Origin: Oscillospiraceae bacterium
GTDB lineage: Bacteria > Bacillota > Clostridia > Oscillospirales > Ruminococcaceae
Assembly (NCBI GenBank): GCA_017427265.1
Contig: JAFRTG010000032.1
Coordinates: forward strand, 62,001 to 126,000
DNA length: 64,000 bases
Direction of reading: 5' to 3'
Positions 18,042-26,579 of this stretch are shown piece after piece; positions within the stretch are counted from its first letter, which is position 1; each line of letters begins with the position of its first letter. A model generated the notes under the pieces. That model saw only the letters and a list, made by a program, of their open reading frames with translations, was not told where the DNA came from and did not search any database. The translations under genes were made by a program, and so were the position numbers.

Positions 18042-18827
18042 TTACAGATAGCTTGCATTCAGATAACCGCCGTCCACTGCGATTGCCTGCCCCGTGATAT
18101 ACGATGCGGCATCTCCTGCGAGAAACAGGATCACGCCGTTCATCTCCCCGCGCATACCCGGTCTGCCGGCAGGAGCCTGACGGTTATATGTGGCTAACAC
18201 GATCTTATTATCAAATATATCCGAGGTCATTTCGCTTTCAAAGAGTCCCGGACACACCGCATTCACCGTAATGCCTTCGCGCATATAAGTCACAGCAAGC
18301 CCGGTTGTCAGGCCGCAGACAGCCGCCTTGGAAGCATTGTAAGCGTGGCGCGGAACAGTCTGTGACGCAACAAATGCATTGATAGATGCAACATTGATAA
18401 TGCGTCCCATCCGGCGCACCGTCATAAACGGCAAAACTGCGTCGCACATATTGGCCGTTCCCGTCAGATTCACCGCGATCTCCTTCTGCCATTCCGCTGC
18501 ATCCATCTCACCGACCTTGACCTTGCCGGTCACGCCGGCGCAGTTGACCAGCACTTCGATTGTGCCCTCAAACAGTTCGGCAGCCGCTTTGACAGCCGAT
18601 GCCGTCTGTGCCCTGTCGCTGACATCGCAGACAGCATACCCCGTTTTGACGCCGTATGCTTTCAGCTCTTCCGTCAATCCGGAAAGGCGCTCCCCGCGTC
18701 TGCCGATGAGAAAGACATTCGCACCGGCTTCAGCAAAGCCGCGGCTCACATCCGCACCGATTCCGCTCGTGGCACCGGTTACAATGACATTTCTTCCTTC
18801 AATGCAGAATATATTCCGGTATTCCAT
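18042..18827 (-). CDS. Short-chain dehydrogenase/reductase
   Basis: A 261-residue classical SDR: cofactor motif TGATSGIG at residues 17-24, NCAG in place of the usual NNAG, a Ser in NVASINAF and the YNASK catalytic pair. It resembles gluconate 5-dehydrogenase and FabG-like enzymes rather than EntA specifically. As the second gene of the operon it may reduce a keto group on a precursor. The substrate is unknown. Confidence 0.87.
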   Translation of the reverse strand: MEYRNIFCIEGRNVIVTGATSGIGADVSRGFAEAGANVFLIGRRGERLSGLTEELKAYGVKTGYAVCDVSDRAQTASAVKAAAELFEGTIEVLVNCAGVTGKVKVGEMDAAEWQKEIAVNLTGTANMCDAVLPFMTVRRMGRIINVASINAFVASQTVPRHAYNASKAAVCGLTTGLAVTYMREGITVNAVCPGLFESEMTSDIFDNKIVLATYNRQAPAGRPGMRGEMNGVILFLAGDAASYITGQAIAVDGGYLNASYL

Positions 18828-18866
18828 TTTATCTCTTACACCCTCCTGTTCCCTCTATATCCCGGA

Positions 18867-20123
18867 TCAGGAAACCGGGAAAAATATGCCGGTCAGCAGC
18901 ACTGTCAGCGCCGTCAGAAGTGCCTGAATACCGAAGCCGTACCGCACATAATCACGGAAGCGGTACCCGACACGCACCGTCATGCCGATGAAGCCGCTCG
19001 AAAGCGGTGTCAGGACTGCCAGCCCGGCGCCCATTGTTACTGCAATCAGAAATGATTTCGGGTTCAGCGCATACAGCTCCGCGAATTTCAGTGCAAACGG
19101 CAGAACGATAATAACCGTCGTCGTATTTGCAATAAAATTGCTGATAACAACAGCCAGCAGCGTGAATGCCGCAAGCAGCAGCAGCGGACTCATGTTCTGC
19201 GGGATATGCTGCATCAGCCATTCGCAGATACTTTGAATATGCCCGCTCCGGTTCAGCTCTGACGCCATGCTCACACTGCAGCCCAGCCAGATCAGTATGT
19301 TCCAGTCTATTTTGGAAAACGCATTCTTCTGCTGAACAGCTCCGCCGAACATACAGATCAGCGCGCCGATCACAGATGCGACACCGACTGTCACAAAGCC
19401 CGTCACAAACAAAAACAGCATCACCGCGCCGGAAATCAATGTGACTGTGATTTTGCGGCGGTTCGGTGCAAAATCAGGCTGATCCGTTTCCGTATCGCAG
19501 GATGACGGTGCAGCTTCACTCCAGAAGGAAGCGCTGCGCTTGCTCAGCACAAAGAAAATCCACAGCATTCCAGCCAGCAGAAGAATCAGCCCCATCGGCA
19601 GCATCTCAAACATGGAAATGCCGCTGCCGAGCGCATCCGAAGCCATAGATGATGCAATCAGGGTCGCAGGCGCACCGACAAGCGTACACTGCCCGCCCAT
19701 CACAGCACAGTAAATGACCGGAAGCGTGATGTTTTTCACTGCAATCTTCGGCGCAGAGCCGGCGATATGAATGCAAATAATCATCATCAATGCACATATC
19801 ACCTGATTATTCAGAAATGCAGAAAGCAGTGCCGCCGTCAGACCGGCAATTATAATCACAGAGCGTTCATTCCGCCCGGAAAGGCGTACAATCAGCTCCG
19901 ACGTCTTTGCGGATAATCCGCTTTCCTGAAACGCAATCCCGAAAATCTCCGTACCGAATACGATCAGAACGATGTCATTGGTAAAGCCTGCCATCATTTC
20001 AGACGGAGAGCATACGCCGCAGACAACCATCGCAATACACGCAGCCACCGAAACAGACGCCGCCGGAAACCGGTCCCAGATGAACGCAGCAACACATAGA
20101 ATAAGTATCAGCGCCAATTTCAA
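18867..20123 (-). CDS. SLC13/CitMHS-type permease
   Basis: A membrane protein of 418 residues with about 11 hydrophobic segments and two repeated halves, of the ion transporter superfamily that includes SLC13 carboxylate carriers and ArsB. Conserved-type segments include NNQVICALMM, GGQCTLVGAP and SNFIANTTTV. It is the first gene of the biosynthetic operon and may bring in or put out a carboxylate building block or the product. The start is TTG; an ATG AGA TAA mini-frame with a purine-rich leader ends one base before it. Confidence 0.8.
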   Translation of the reverse strand: MKLALILILCVAAFIWDRFPAASVSVAACIAMVVCGVCSPSEMMAGFTNDIVLIVFGTEIFGIAFQESGLSAKTSELIVRLSGRNERSVIIIAGLTAALLSAFLNNQVICALMMIICIHIAGSAPKIAVKNITLPVIYCAVMGGQCTLVGAPATLIASSMASDALGSGISMFEMLPMGLILLLAGMLWIFFVLSKRSASFWSEAAPSSCDTETDQPDFAPNRRKITVTLISGAVMLFLFVTGFVTVGVASVIGALICMFGGAVQQKNAFSKIDWNILIWLGCSVSMASELNRSGHIQSICEWLMQHIPQNMSPLLLLAAFTLLAVVISNFIANTTTVIIVLPFALKFAELYALNPKSFLIAVTMGAGLAVLTPLSSGFIGMTVRVGYRFRDYVRYGFGIQALLTALTVLLTGIFFPVS

Positions 20124-20124
20124 T

Positions 20125-20133
20125 TTATCTCAT
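20125..20133 (-). other. Two-codon mini-frame before the TTG start of the permease
   Basis: ATG AGA TAA ends one base ahead of the TTG start codon of the permease gene. The purine-rich stretch GGAGGGAAGGGGG lies 5-17 bases before this ATG and is too far from the TTG to be ideal for it. Ribosomes could start here and re-initiate at TTG. It may also be chance. Confidence 0.35.
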
Positions 20134-20157
20134 TCACACCCCCTTCCCTCCGTCTGA

Positions 20158-20173
20158 GTTAGCATTGTCTAAC
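20158..20173. promoter_or_regulatory. Operator-like dyad, copy 1
   Basis: GTTAGCATTGTCTAAC is a dyad with 5-base arms (GTTAG/CTAAC) and a 6-base centre. It lies 35 bases upstream of the permease start and shares 12 of 16 positions with a second copy at 20254-20269. The TTAG/CTAA arms recall half-sites of DtxR-family metal regulators, but the spacing is not that of the classical DtxR/IdeR box. It is also enclosed by a CCGTCTG/CAGACGG inverted repeat (20150-20156, 20192-20198). Confidence 0.5.
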
Positions 20174-20253
20174 CGGTGCACAAAAAAATGCAGACGGATG
20201 TACAGATCAGGTATCACGCATCAGTCAGCACAAAATCGGAATGATTTCCGGCA

Positions 20254-20269
20254 GTTATCATAGGCTAAC
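20254..20269. promoter_or_regulatory. Operator-like dyad, copy 2
   Basis: GTTATCATAGGCTAAC matches copy 1 in the pattern GTTAnCATnGnCTAAC. It overlaps a possible extra minus-strand -10 element (TATGAT, reverse complement of 20257-20262). Two copies 96 bases apart in the leader of the biosynthetic operon suggest control by a DNA-binding regulator, possibly a metal sensor. Confidence 0.5.
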
Positions 20270-20336
20270 TCCGCAGGCAAAAAAACACAGCCCGCGGCCG
20301 TTTCCCTTTCCAGTACAATCCTGTCATTTCGCTCAT

Positions 20337-20365
20337 ATTGTATCACAGGATTTCCAAAATGTCAA
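20337..20365 (-). promoter_or_regulatory. Promoter of the biosynthetic operon
   Basis: On the minus strand TTGACA (20360-20365) and TACAAT (20337-20342) are separated by 17 bases. Transcription would start near 20330 and give a leader of about 200 bases that includes both operator-like dyads before the permease gene. The rest of the 20124-20621 gap holds the divergent promoter at 20529-20557; nothing else was recognised there. Confidence 0.75.
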
Positions 20366-20528
20366 TAGCATTTCATTCTCCGATTCTGTTTTTCATCTTT
20401 TTGGACAATTTCTTTTTTGATTTCATATTATTATCGTGCGCATCACAAGGAGGGGCGGCGCGCAAATGCAGCGGCGCATCTGATTCACAGTGTTTCACCG
20501 CGCGAAACGCACCAAAGCAGCAAATGAC

Positions 20529-20557
20529 TTGCTTTTTTTCTGATTTTATGTTAAAAT
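20529..20557 (+). promoter_or_regulatory. Promoter of the dockerin/LRR gene
   Basis: TTGCTT (20529-20534) and TAAAAT (20552-20557) with a 17-base spacer, 65 bases upstream of the start codon at 20622. Confidence 0.6.
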
Positions 20558-20621
20558 ACAAACATCAAAGCGGCTTCGTTTTTGAAGCCTCATCACAGTA
20601 TCATCAGAAAGGAACGGTCAT

Positions 20622-22574
20622 ATGAATAAACTTATCAGTGCCGCGCTTGCAGTTTCCCTGCTGCTGACAGCGTGTCCGCTCCGGACAGCGGCAGCCGGAG
20701 AACCGAAAAAAGCCGATCTGGAGGATGCGGTCTACGAGCAGCTCCTGAAACAGGAGGAATACAACGACGGCGCAGACGGCGTTGTAACAGAAGAAGAATT
20801 GCAGCAAATTGATGTGCTCTCGCTGGACATGGAAAACGTCACCTCCCTTGATTTCCTCAGAAAAATGCCCGCGCTGAAAGCCCTGTGGCTCACGAACGGC
20901 AGCATCAGCGATCTTTCCGCCATTCAGGAATGCAGCGGCCTTGTCACGCTCGGCCTGCAGAATCTGCCGAATGTGAATGACATTTCCTTTGTAAAGGACA
21001 TGAATCTAACGACATTTTATCTCAATCTGAATCAGATTACCGATGAACAAATGCTGGACGTCATCCGGTTTCAGGATGCGGAAATTGAAACCGGCTTTTC
21101 TGCGGTCATCGGCGGGCTGCCCAATGCCATGCTGGCAACACAGGAGGTTTCCCTGAAGATCGACGATGCGGAGATTGCCTGCTCCGAGCTGCAAAGCGGA
21201 AAACCGGATGAAAGCCCGTATTCCGCCGCGCCGGTCTACGGCCTGAAGGAGGGCGAGACAACCTACTCTGTCTATTACAAGGATGCGGTCATTCACACCG
21301 GAACGATCAAGGTCAAGGCGCGTCAGCAGTCTGACCCCGCGCTGAAAAGCGATATCACTGCACCGGAGCTCGTTGCCTCAAGCTACTATACGCAGGATCA
21401 GCCGCTCGTGCTGAAAAACGGGACACTCAGCAAGCCGGAAAACGGCGGACTGACTGTTCTGGAACAGGATGTTGTTTCAGTATCCTCAGCGGGATTCTAT
21501 GACGATGCCGGCAAATACCGCGGTGCGGATATCACACTGCACAAGGACGGCACACTCTTCATAAACGGCGAAGTGCCGGAGGATGCAAAAGACATCAAAT
21601 TCAAGCAGATCAACTATAAATTCTGCATCGCGGAGGACGGACGACTGTTCTATCTGCGTGACGGACAGGGAAAGACCGTTCTGGACTACGTTTGCAGCGG
21701 AATCGCATCCTGTCCGGAGGATAATTCGATTTATGTGACCTCTGAGGACGGCGAGATTATCCTGATCCGCAGTATTTCCAAAAAGACAAATGACAGCACG
21801 GAAATACAGTACGCAGAGTACCCGACCGGAATCATGAATATCATCTGCTGCAACAACGACTATTTTGTGGATGAAAACGGCGTTCTGTGGTATGTTGACC
21901 GCAGAGGCGCCGGCGCACCGAGCGTCAAAAAGAAAACCGCTGATGTCACCTATGTCGGCTACCGGCATTACAATCAAAACACCTACGGCTGTGTGTATAT
22001 CAAAGCCGACGGAAACGCATATCAGGTTGAAAACGGTTCCCCTGTCACGCTGGACTTTGAAACGGAAGAACCGCTCGACGATCTTTATTATCTCAATGAA
22101 AATGTATTCCGTATCAACGGCAAAGGCGGCGCGTGGAGCTATGAAGCGCTGTTCCCCTGCGCCAATTATCATATCACGGACGACAATGTTCTCACGCTGC
22201 AATATGAAGGCAAATATGCTGCAATCACAAATGTCAGCAAGTATTTTGCGGCAACCGGCGATACCCTGACCGGCGATATCTATGCATACTTCATCCGGAC
22301 AGACAACACGGTTTGGAGCTATTCGTTCCTGAACGGCGAATTCCGCTGCATTGATGATGCATCTGAGCCGGAACCGCCGAAGCCTGCCAACGATATCAAC
22401 GGCGACGGCAGCTTTGACAAAAAGGACATTATTCTGCTTCAGGACTGGCTGCTCGGCAAACCCGATGTCAAACTGAACAATCCTGCATCGGCGGATTATG
22501 ACGGAAACAATCGCCTGGATGCAGCTGATCTTTCCGGGATGAAGCGTGCTTTGGCTGCAAATACAAACGCATAA
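20622..22574 (+). CDS. Secreted LRR protein with C-terminal type I dockerin
   Basis: A 650-residue exported protein. The signal sequence ends in LLLTAC, which fits a lipobox, so it may be lipid-anchored, although dockerin proteins are normally released. Residues about 60-150 contain leucine-rich-repeat-like strands (TSLDFLRKMPALKALWL and following). The middle, about 200-580, is beta-rich with no domain I can name. The C-terminus has two calcium-binding dockerin repeats (DINGDGSFDKKDI and DYDGNNRLDAADL), which would dock it to a cohesin on a cellulosome-like scaffold. AAAGGA precedes the ATG, and a strong terminator follows. Its substrate or role is unknown. Confidence 0.85.
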   Translation: MNKLISAALAVSLLLTACPLRTAAAGEPKKADLEDAVYEQLLKQEEYNDGADGVVTEEELQQIDVLSLDMENVTSLDFLRKMPALKALWLTNGSISDLSAIQECSGLVTLGLQNLPNVNDISFVKDMNLTTFYLNLNQITDEQMLDVIRFQDAEIETGFSAVIGGLPNAMLATQEVSLKIDDAEIACSELQSGKPDESPYSAAPVYGLKEGETTYSVYYKDAVIHTGTIKVKARQQSDPALKSDITAPELVASSYYTQDQPLVLKNGTLSKPENGGLTVLEQDVVSVSSAGFYDDAGKYRGADITLHKDGTLFINGEVPEDAKDIKFKQINYKFCIAEDGRLFYLRDGQGKTVLDYVCSGIASCPEDNSIYVTSEDGEIILIRSISKKTNDSTEIQYAEYPTGIMNIICCNNDYFVDENGVLWYVDRRGAGAPSVKKKTADVTYVGYRHYNQNTYGCVYIKADGNAYQVENGSPVTLDFETEEPLDDLYYLNENVFRINGKGGAWSYEALFPCANYHITDDNVLTLQYEGKYAAITNVSKYFAATGDTLTGDIYAYFIRTDNTVWSYSFLNGEFRCIDDASEPEPPKPANDINGDGSFDKKDIILLQDWLLGKPDVKLNNPASADYDGNNRLDAADLSGMKRALAANTNA

Positions 22575-22594
22575 CATGCCCGGATTTTATGACA

Positions 22595-22622
22595 AAAACA
22601 GCTCCCTCGCGGGAGCTGTTTT
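22595..22622 (+). terminator. Intrinsic terminator after the dockerin/LRR gene
   Basis: AAAACAGCTCCC and GGGAGCTGTTTT pair perfectly around a TCGC loop, 20 bases after the stop codon. It reads in both directions. Confidence 0.9.
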
Positions 22623-22765
22623 CAGCTTGCAGAAAAAGGATGCAGTTACAAGCATTTCATCAAATTGAGGCTGCAAAGGATTACGACCCTCCGGCAGGGT
22701 TTGGGACAGCGCCGCATAATGAATCCATCGGAACTGTTCCGATCTTGCTCTCTCTGAAAAAAAGA

Positions 22766-22794
22766 TTGCAATTTGTGACAAAGTGTGATATAAT
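22766..22794 (+). promoter_or_regulatory. Promoter of iorA
   Basis: TTGCAA (22766-22771), 17-base spacer, TATAAT (22789-22794). Transcription would start about 25 bases before the TTG start of iorA, so the leader is very short. Confidence 0.8.
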
Positions 22795-22827
22795 GAACCT
22801 ATCACCGCATTAAAGGAGTGAAACAAT

Positions 22828-24651
22828 TTGCACAGTGAGTTTTTAATGGGCAATGCCGCGATTGCACGCGGTGCCATTGCCGCCGGACTGAATGTGGTCT
22901 GCGGCTATCCCGGCACGCCCTCCACCGAGGTACTTGAGACCGCCGCAAAATGCAACAGGGGAAACCTGTACGTGGAGTGGTCTGTGAACGAAAAGGCTGC
23001 TCTTGAGCTTGGCGCAGGTGCGGCCTACTGCGGCGCACGGGCAATGGTCACGATGAAGCAGGTCGGCCTGAATGTTGCCTCTGATCCGCTCATGTCGCTC
23101 GCATACATCGGTGTAAAGGGCGGCACGGTCATTCTGGTGGCCGATGACCCCGGCCCCATTTCCTCACAGACAGAGCAGGATACCCGCACATTTGCTGCAT
23201 ATTCCAAACTGCCCTGCTTCGACCCTTCCTCCGTGCAGGAGGCCTATGACATGATTCAGGAGGCCTTTGCCTATTCCGAAGCATATCATACGCCGGTGCT
23301 CTTCCGCCCGACTACGCGCATCTGTCACGGATATGCCTCCGTCACGGTCAAGGATGAGGACGAATATCTCGTCAATACGCCGGAAGGCTTTGTGAAGGAT
23401 TCCTCCAAATGGGTTATTTTCCCGCGGCTTTCGTTCCGGGCACATGCTGACATTGAACAGCGCAACGCCAAACTCTCCGAAGTGTTTTCCGGTTATACGC
23501 GGAACGAAATCCAGCCTGCCGGAACCGGCATCCGGAAGGGTGTTGCGGCACACGGCATCAACTATGCATACACCGCCGAGGCGCTGCAGAATCTCACGGA
23601 AAAACCCGCTGTTCTGAAAATTGCAACGCCGTTCCCGTTCCCGGAACAGAAAGCGTTGGAATTCCTGCGCTCTGTGGACGAGGTGCTCTGCATCGAGGAG
23701 CTTGACCCCGTCATTGAACGTGCACTGATCTTTGTATGCGGAAAGTATCACCTTTCCGTCAATATCCGCGGCAAGCTCTCCGGCGATATGCCGGCTTCGG
23801 GTGAAAATACCTGTGCTTCCGTGGCAGCGGCGCTGGCGAAATTCATGGGCGCTGCCCTGCCGGAAACTGCCAAGCGCCCCGAACCGCCTGCCCTGCCGGT
23901 ACGTCCTCCGGTTCTTTGTGCAGGATGTCCCCACCGTGCTTCCTTCTACGCGGTCAAGCAGGCTATGAAAGGGCAGAAGGCTGTTTTCTGCGGAGATATC
24001 GGATGCTATACGCTGGGCAATGCCATGCCGCTCGATATGGTAGACACCTGCCTCTGCATGGGTGCGGGCGTCAACATCACGCAGGGCATCGGCAAAATTG
24101 AACCGGATACCGTATGCTTTGCCTTTGTGGGCGATTCCACGTTCTTTGCCAGCGCAATTACCGGCGCGGTCAATGCGGTATACAATCAGGCAAACATGAC
24201 GCTTGTGGTGCTGGACAACTCCACAACGGCCATGACCGGACACCAGCCGCATCCCGGTACAGGCCGGACGATGATGGGGCAGATCGTGGACAAGGTCAGC
24301 ATCGAAGCTGTTCTGCACGGCGTAGGCGTGAAAACCGTGGAAACGGTGAACCCGCTGGAGCTGGAAAAAGCCATCGAAACGGTAAAGCGCGTTTCCGCAG
24401 AGGACGGCGTCAAGGCGATCATTTTCAAGTCGCCGTGTGCCGTGCTCATCAAGCCGGAGAGCCCGGCCGTGATTGATACGGACAAATGTACCAACTGCCG
24501 CCGCTGTATCAAACAGCTTGGCTGCCCCGGTCTGGTGCTGAAGGACGGCCGCGTCCATATTGAACAGGCTCTTTGTACCGGCTGCGGACTTTGTGCACAG
24601 GTATGTCCGTTTGAGGCGATCGGAGGTGCATCATGCAGAGAAACATCCTGA
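22828..24651 (+). CDS. iorA: Indolepyruvate ferredoxin oxidoreductase, alpha subunit
   Basis: This 607-residue subunit oxidises arylpyruvates (from Trp, Phe, Tyr) to aryl-acetyl-CoA, passing electrons to ferredoxin. The N-terminal part binds thiamin diphosphate together with a central segment (GDIGCYTLG, GDSTFFASA, DNSTTAMTG). The C-terminus has two 4Fe-4S clusters: CTNCRRC with a later Cys, and CTGCGLCAQVCP. The start is TTG, selected by AAAGGAGTG. It overlaps iorB by 19 bases. The iorA-iorB-paaK order indicates amino acid fermentation or, in reverse, aromatic amino acid synthesis from aryl acids. Confidence 0.96.
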   Translation: MHSEFLMGNAAIARGAIAAGLNVVCGYPGTPSTEVLETAAKCNRGNLYVEWSVNEKAALELGAGAAYCGARAMVTMKQVGLNVASDPLMSLAYIGVKGGTVILVADDPGPISSQTEQDTRTFAAYSKLPCFDPSSVQEAYDMIQEAFAYSEAYHTPVLFRPTTRICHGYASVTVKDEDEYLVNTPEGFVKDSSKWVIFPRLSFRAHADIEQRNAKLSEVFSGYTRNEIQPAGTGIRKGVAAHGINYAYTAEALQNLTEKPAVLKIATPFPFPEQKALEFLRSVDEVLCIEELDPVIERALIFVCGKYHLSVNIRGKLSGDMPASGENTCASVAAALAKFMGAALPETAKRPEPPALPVRPPVLCAGCPHRASFYAVKQAMKGQKAVFCGDIGCYTLGNAMPLDMVDTCLCMGAGVNITQGIGKIEPDTVCFAFVGDSTFFASAITGAVNAVYNQANMTLVVLDNSTTAMTGHQPHPGTGRTMMGQIVDKVSIEAVLHGVGVKTVETVNPLELEKAIETVKRVSAEDGVKAIIFKSPCAVLIKPESPAVIDTDKCTNCRRCIKQLGCPGLVLKDGRVHIEQALCTGCGLCAQVCPFEAIGGASCRETS

Positions 24652-25202
24652 TTTGCGGCGTAGGCGGGCAGGGCATTGTCCTGACCGGAAAGCTCATTTC
24701 CGCCGCTGCAATGGCACGGGGCATCCCCGTCATGAGTGCCGAGACGATCGGCATGGCACAAAAGGGCGGCAGTGTATTCACTTTCCTGCGGCTGGGCGAT
24801 GATCTGCACTGTCCGATGTTCCCGCCTGCCAGTGCCGACCTGCTGATCGGCTTTGAGCCGGCCGAAGCTGTCCGGATGCTGCCCTATCTGAAGGAAGGCG
24901 GCAAGGTCATCGTCAATACACACGCGATCATGCCCGTCACCGCAGCGCTCTCCGGCAGCGATTACACCGGAACGGAAATGCTGGATTACCTGAAACAGCA
25001 GGTTCCCGCACTGACCGCGCTGGATGCCGATGCTGCATGCAAAGAACTCGGCTCGCCCAAGGTGCTCAACATGATTATGCTCGGTGCGGCAATCCGCGCA
25101 GAGGTTCTGCCGTTCACCACGGATGAGATCGAAGATGTCATGCGGAAAACCGTAAAGCCGCAGTTTGCTGAAATGAACGCCAGGGCGCTGCGCTATGAGT
25201 AA
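24633..25202 (+). CDS. iorB: Indolepyruvate ferredoxin oxidoreductase, beta subunit
   Basis: This 189-residue gamma-domain-type subunit starts with ILICGVGGQGIVLTGK and has the family segment SAETIGMAQKGGSV. It forms the active complex with the overlapping iorA product in the cytoplasm. Its ribosome binding site (GGAGGTG) lies within the end of iorA, so the two are translationally linked. Confidence 0.95.
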   Translation: MQRNILICGVGGQGIVLTGKLISAAAMARGIPVMSAETIGMAQKGGSVFTFLRLGDDLHCPMFPPASADLLIGFEPAEAVRMLPYLKEGGKVIVNTHAIMPVTAALSGSDYTGTEMLDYLKQQVPALTALDADAACKELGSPKVLNMIMLGAAIRAEVLPFTTDEIEDVMRKTVKPQFAEMNARALRYE

Positions 25203-25276
25203 GCGCTGCGCGCTGCCGGCGAAACGATACCGTTATTTCAGCTGGTAACAGCAATCTATGAAAGGAACACAATACC

Positions 25277-26512
25277 ATGAAAATTACCGAAGTACAGCTC
25301 GCACAGGTGAATGACCGCATCAAGGCGCTCATTGCAAGCAACAGCTTTTACGGCAAAAAGCTCGAACAGGCCGGCATCACCGAGGTCAAGACCGCCGATG
25401 ACTTTCTGAAGCTGCCGTTCTCCGAAAAAGCCGATCTCCGTGAGGCATATCCGCTCGGACTCATGGCCTGTCCGGAGGAAAAGATCGTGCGCATTCATTC
25501 TTCTTCCGGCACCACCGGCACACCGGTCATCATTCCCTATACCCAGAAGGACGTTGACGACTGGGCGACCATGTTCGCGCGGTGCTATGAAACAGCCGGC
25601 ATCACCAACAAGGACCGCATCCAGATCACACCCGGCTACGGCCTCTGGACTGCCGGCATCGGATTCCAGCTCGGCTGCGAGAAGCTCGGTGCAATGGCTG
25701 TCCCGATGGGTCCCGGCAACACCGAAAAGCAGCTCCAGATGATGCAGGATCTCGAAACAACGGTCATCTGCTCCACCAGCAGCTATGCGCTTCTGCTCAC
25801 GGAGGAAATTGAGAAGCGCGGCATCAAAGACAAGATCCGCCTGAAAAAAGGCGTGATCGGTTCCGAGCGCTGGAGCGCCAAAATGCGCGAGCGCATCGCA
25901 GAAGGTCTGGGCATTGAGCTGTATGATATCTACGGTCTGACCGAAATTTACGGTCCCGGCATCGGCATCAACTGCGAGCACAATACCGGTATGCACATCT
26001 GGGACGATTTCCTCTATCTGGAAATCATCGACCCCAACACCGGTCTGCCTGTTCCGGACGGCGAAACCGGCGAAATCGTCATCACCACGCTGTGCAAGGA
26101 GGGCGCGCCGCTGATCCGTTACCGCACGCACGACCTCTCCCGCATCATTCCGGGCGAGTGCCCCTGCGGACGGCACTATCCGCGCATTGATGTCATTGCA
26201 GGCCGCACCGACGACATGATGAAGATTAAGGGCGTCAATGTGTTCCCGAAGCAGATTGAGGAGGTTCTGGCGAAATTCCCGGAGATTTCCAGTGAGTACC
26301 AGATCCGCATTTCCCATCTGGACGGCAAGGATACCATGCGCATCTATGTGGAGACCAACGGCAGTGTCGATTTTGCAGATCTCGCAAAACGCATCGCTGA
26401 GGAGGTCAAGAGCCGCATCGGCTTTACACCCATTGTCAAGGTGGTTGAGATCGGCGTTCTGCCGCGCAGCATGAAAAAGACCGCCCGCGTCATCGACGAG
26501 CGGTTCAACTAA
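25277..26512 (+). CDS. paaK: Phenylacetate-CoA ligase
   Basis: A 411-residue AMP-forming ligase of the PaaK type, with SSSGTTGTPVIIPYTQ for ATP binding, the YGLTEIYGPGIG region and the C-terminal MKKTARVID lysine. It joins aryl-acetates such as phenylacetate or indoleacetate to CoA. With the two ior genes 75 bases upstream it could interconvert aryl acids and aryl-acyl-CoA, either yielding ATP from amino acid oxidation or taking up aryl acids for biosynthesis. A bidirectional terminator follows. Confidence 0.93.
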   Translation: MKITEVQLAQVNDRIKALIASNSFYGKKLEQAGITEVKTADDFLKLPFSEKADLREAYPLGLMACPEEKIVRIHSSSGTTGTPVIIPYTQKDVDDWATMFARCYETAGITNKDRIQITPGYGLWTAGIGFQLGCEKLGAMAVPMGPGNTEKQLQMMQDLETTVICSTSSYALLLTEEIEKRGIKDKIRLKKGVIGSERWSAKMRERIAEGLGIELYDIYGLTEIYGPGIGINCEHNTGMHIWDDFLYLEIIDPNTGLPVPDGETGEIVITTLCKEGAPLIRYRTHDLSRIIPGECPCGRHYPRIDVIAGRTDDMMKIKGVNVFPKQIEEVLAKFPEISSEYQIRISHLDGKDTMRIYVETNGSVDFADLAKRIAEEVKSRIGFTPIVKVVEIGVLPRSMKKTARVIDERFN

Positions 26513-26515
26513 GCA

Positions 26516-26557
26516 AAAACACTCTGTTCAGCGCAACCTGAACAGAGTGTTTTTTTG
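26516..26557. terminator. Bidirectional terminator between paaK and the ADP-ribosylglycohydrolase gene
   Basis: CACTCTGTTCAG (26520-26531) and CTGAACAGAGTG (26538-26549) form a perfect 12-bp stem flanked by A and T runs on both sides. It serves the two convergent genes. Confidence 0.92.
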
Positions 26558-26579
26558 TCAAAAAGATATCACTGCGCGG

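Noticed and set aside
18042-18827. EntA-type 2,3-dihydro-2,3-dihydroxybenzoate dehydrogenase
   Set aside because: The SDR has the general motifs only, and no EntB or EntC partner exists in the window, so a DHB role is not supported.
20124-20330. A metabolite riboswitch upstream of the permease
   Set aside because: I could not match the leader to any riboswitch consensus; the repeats look more like operator dyads.
22772-22794. A Rex-type redox operator at the iorA promoter (TTGTGACAAAGTGTGAT)
   Set aside because: The half-sites are not symmetrical and do not fit the Rex consensus well enough.
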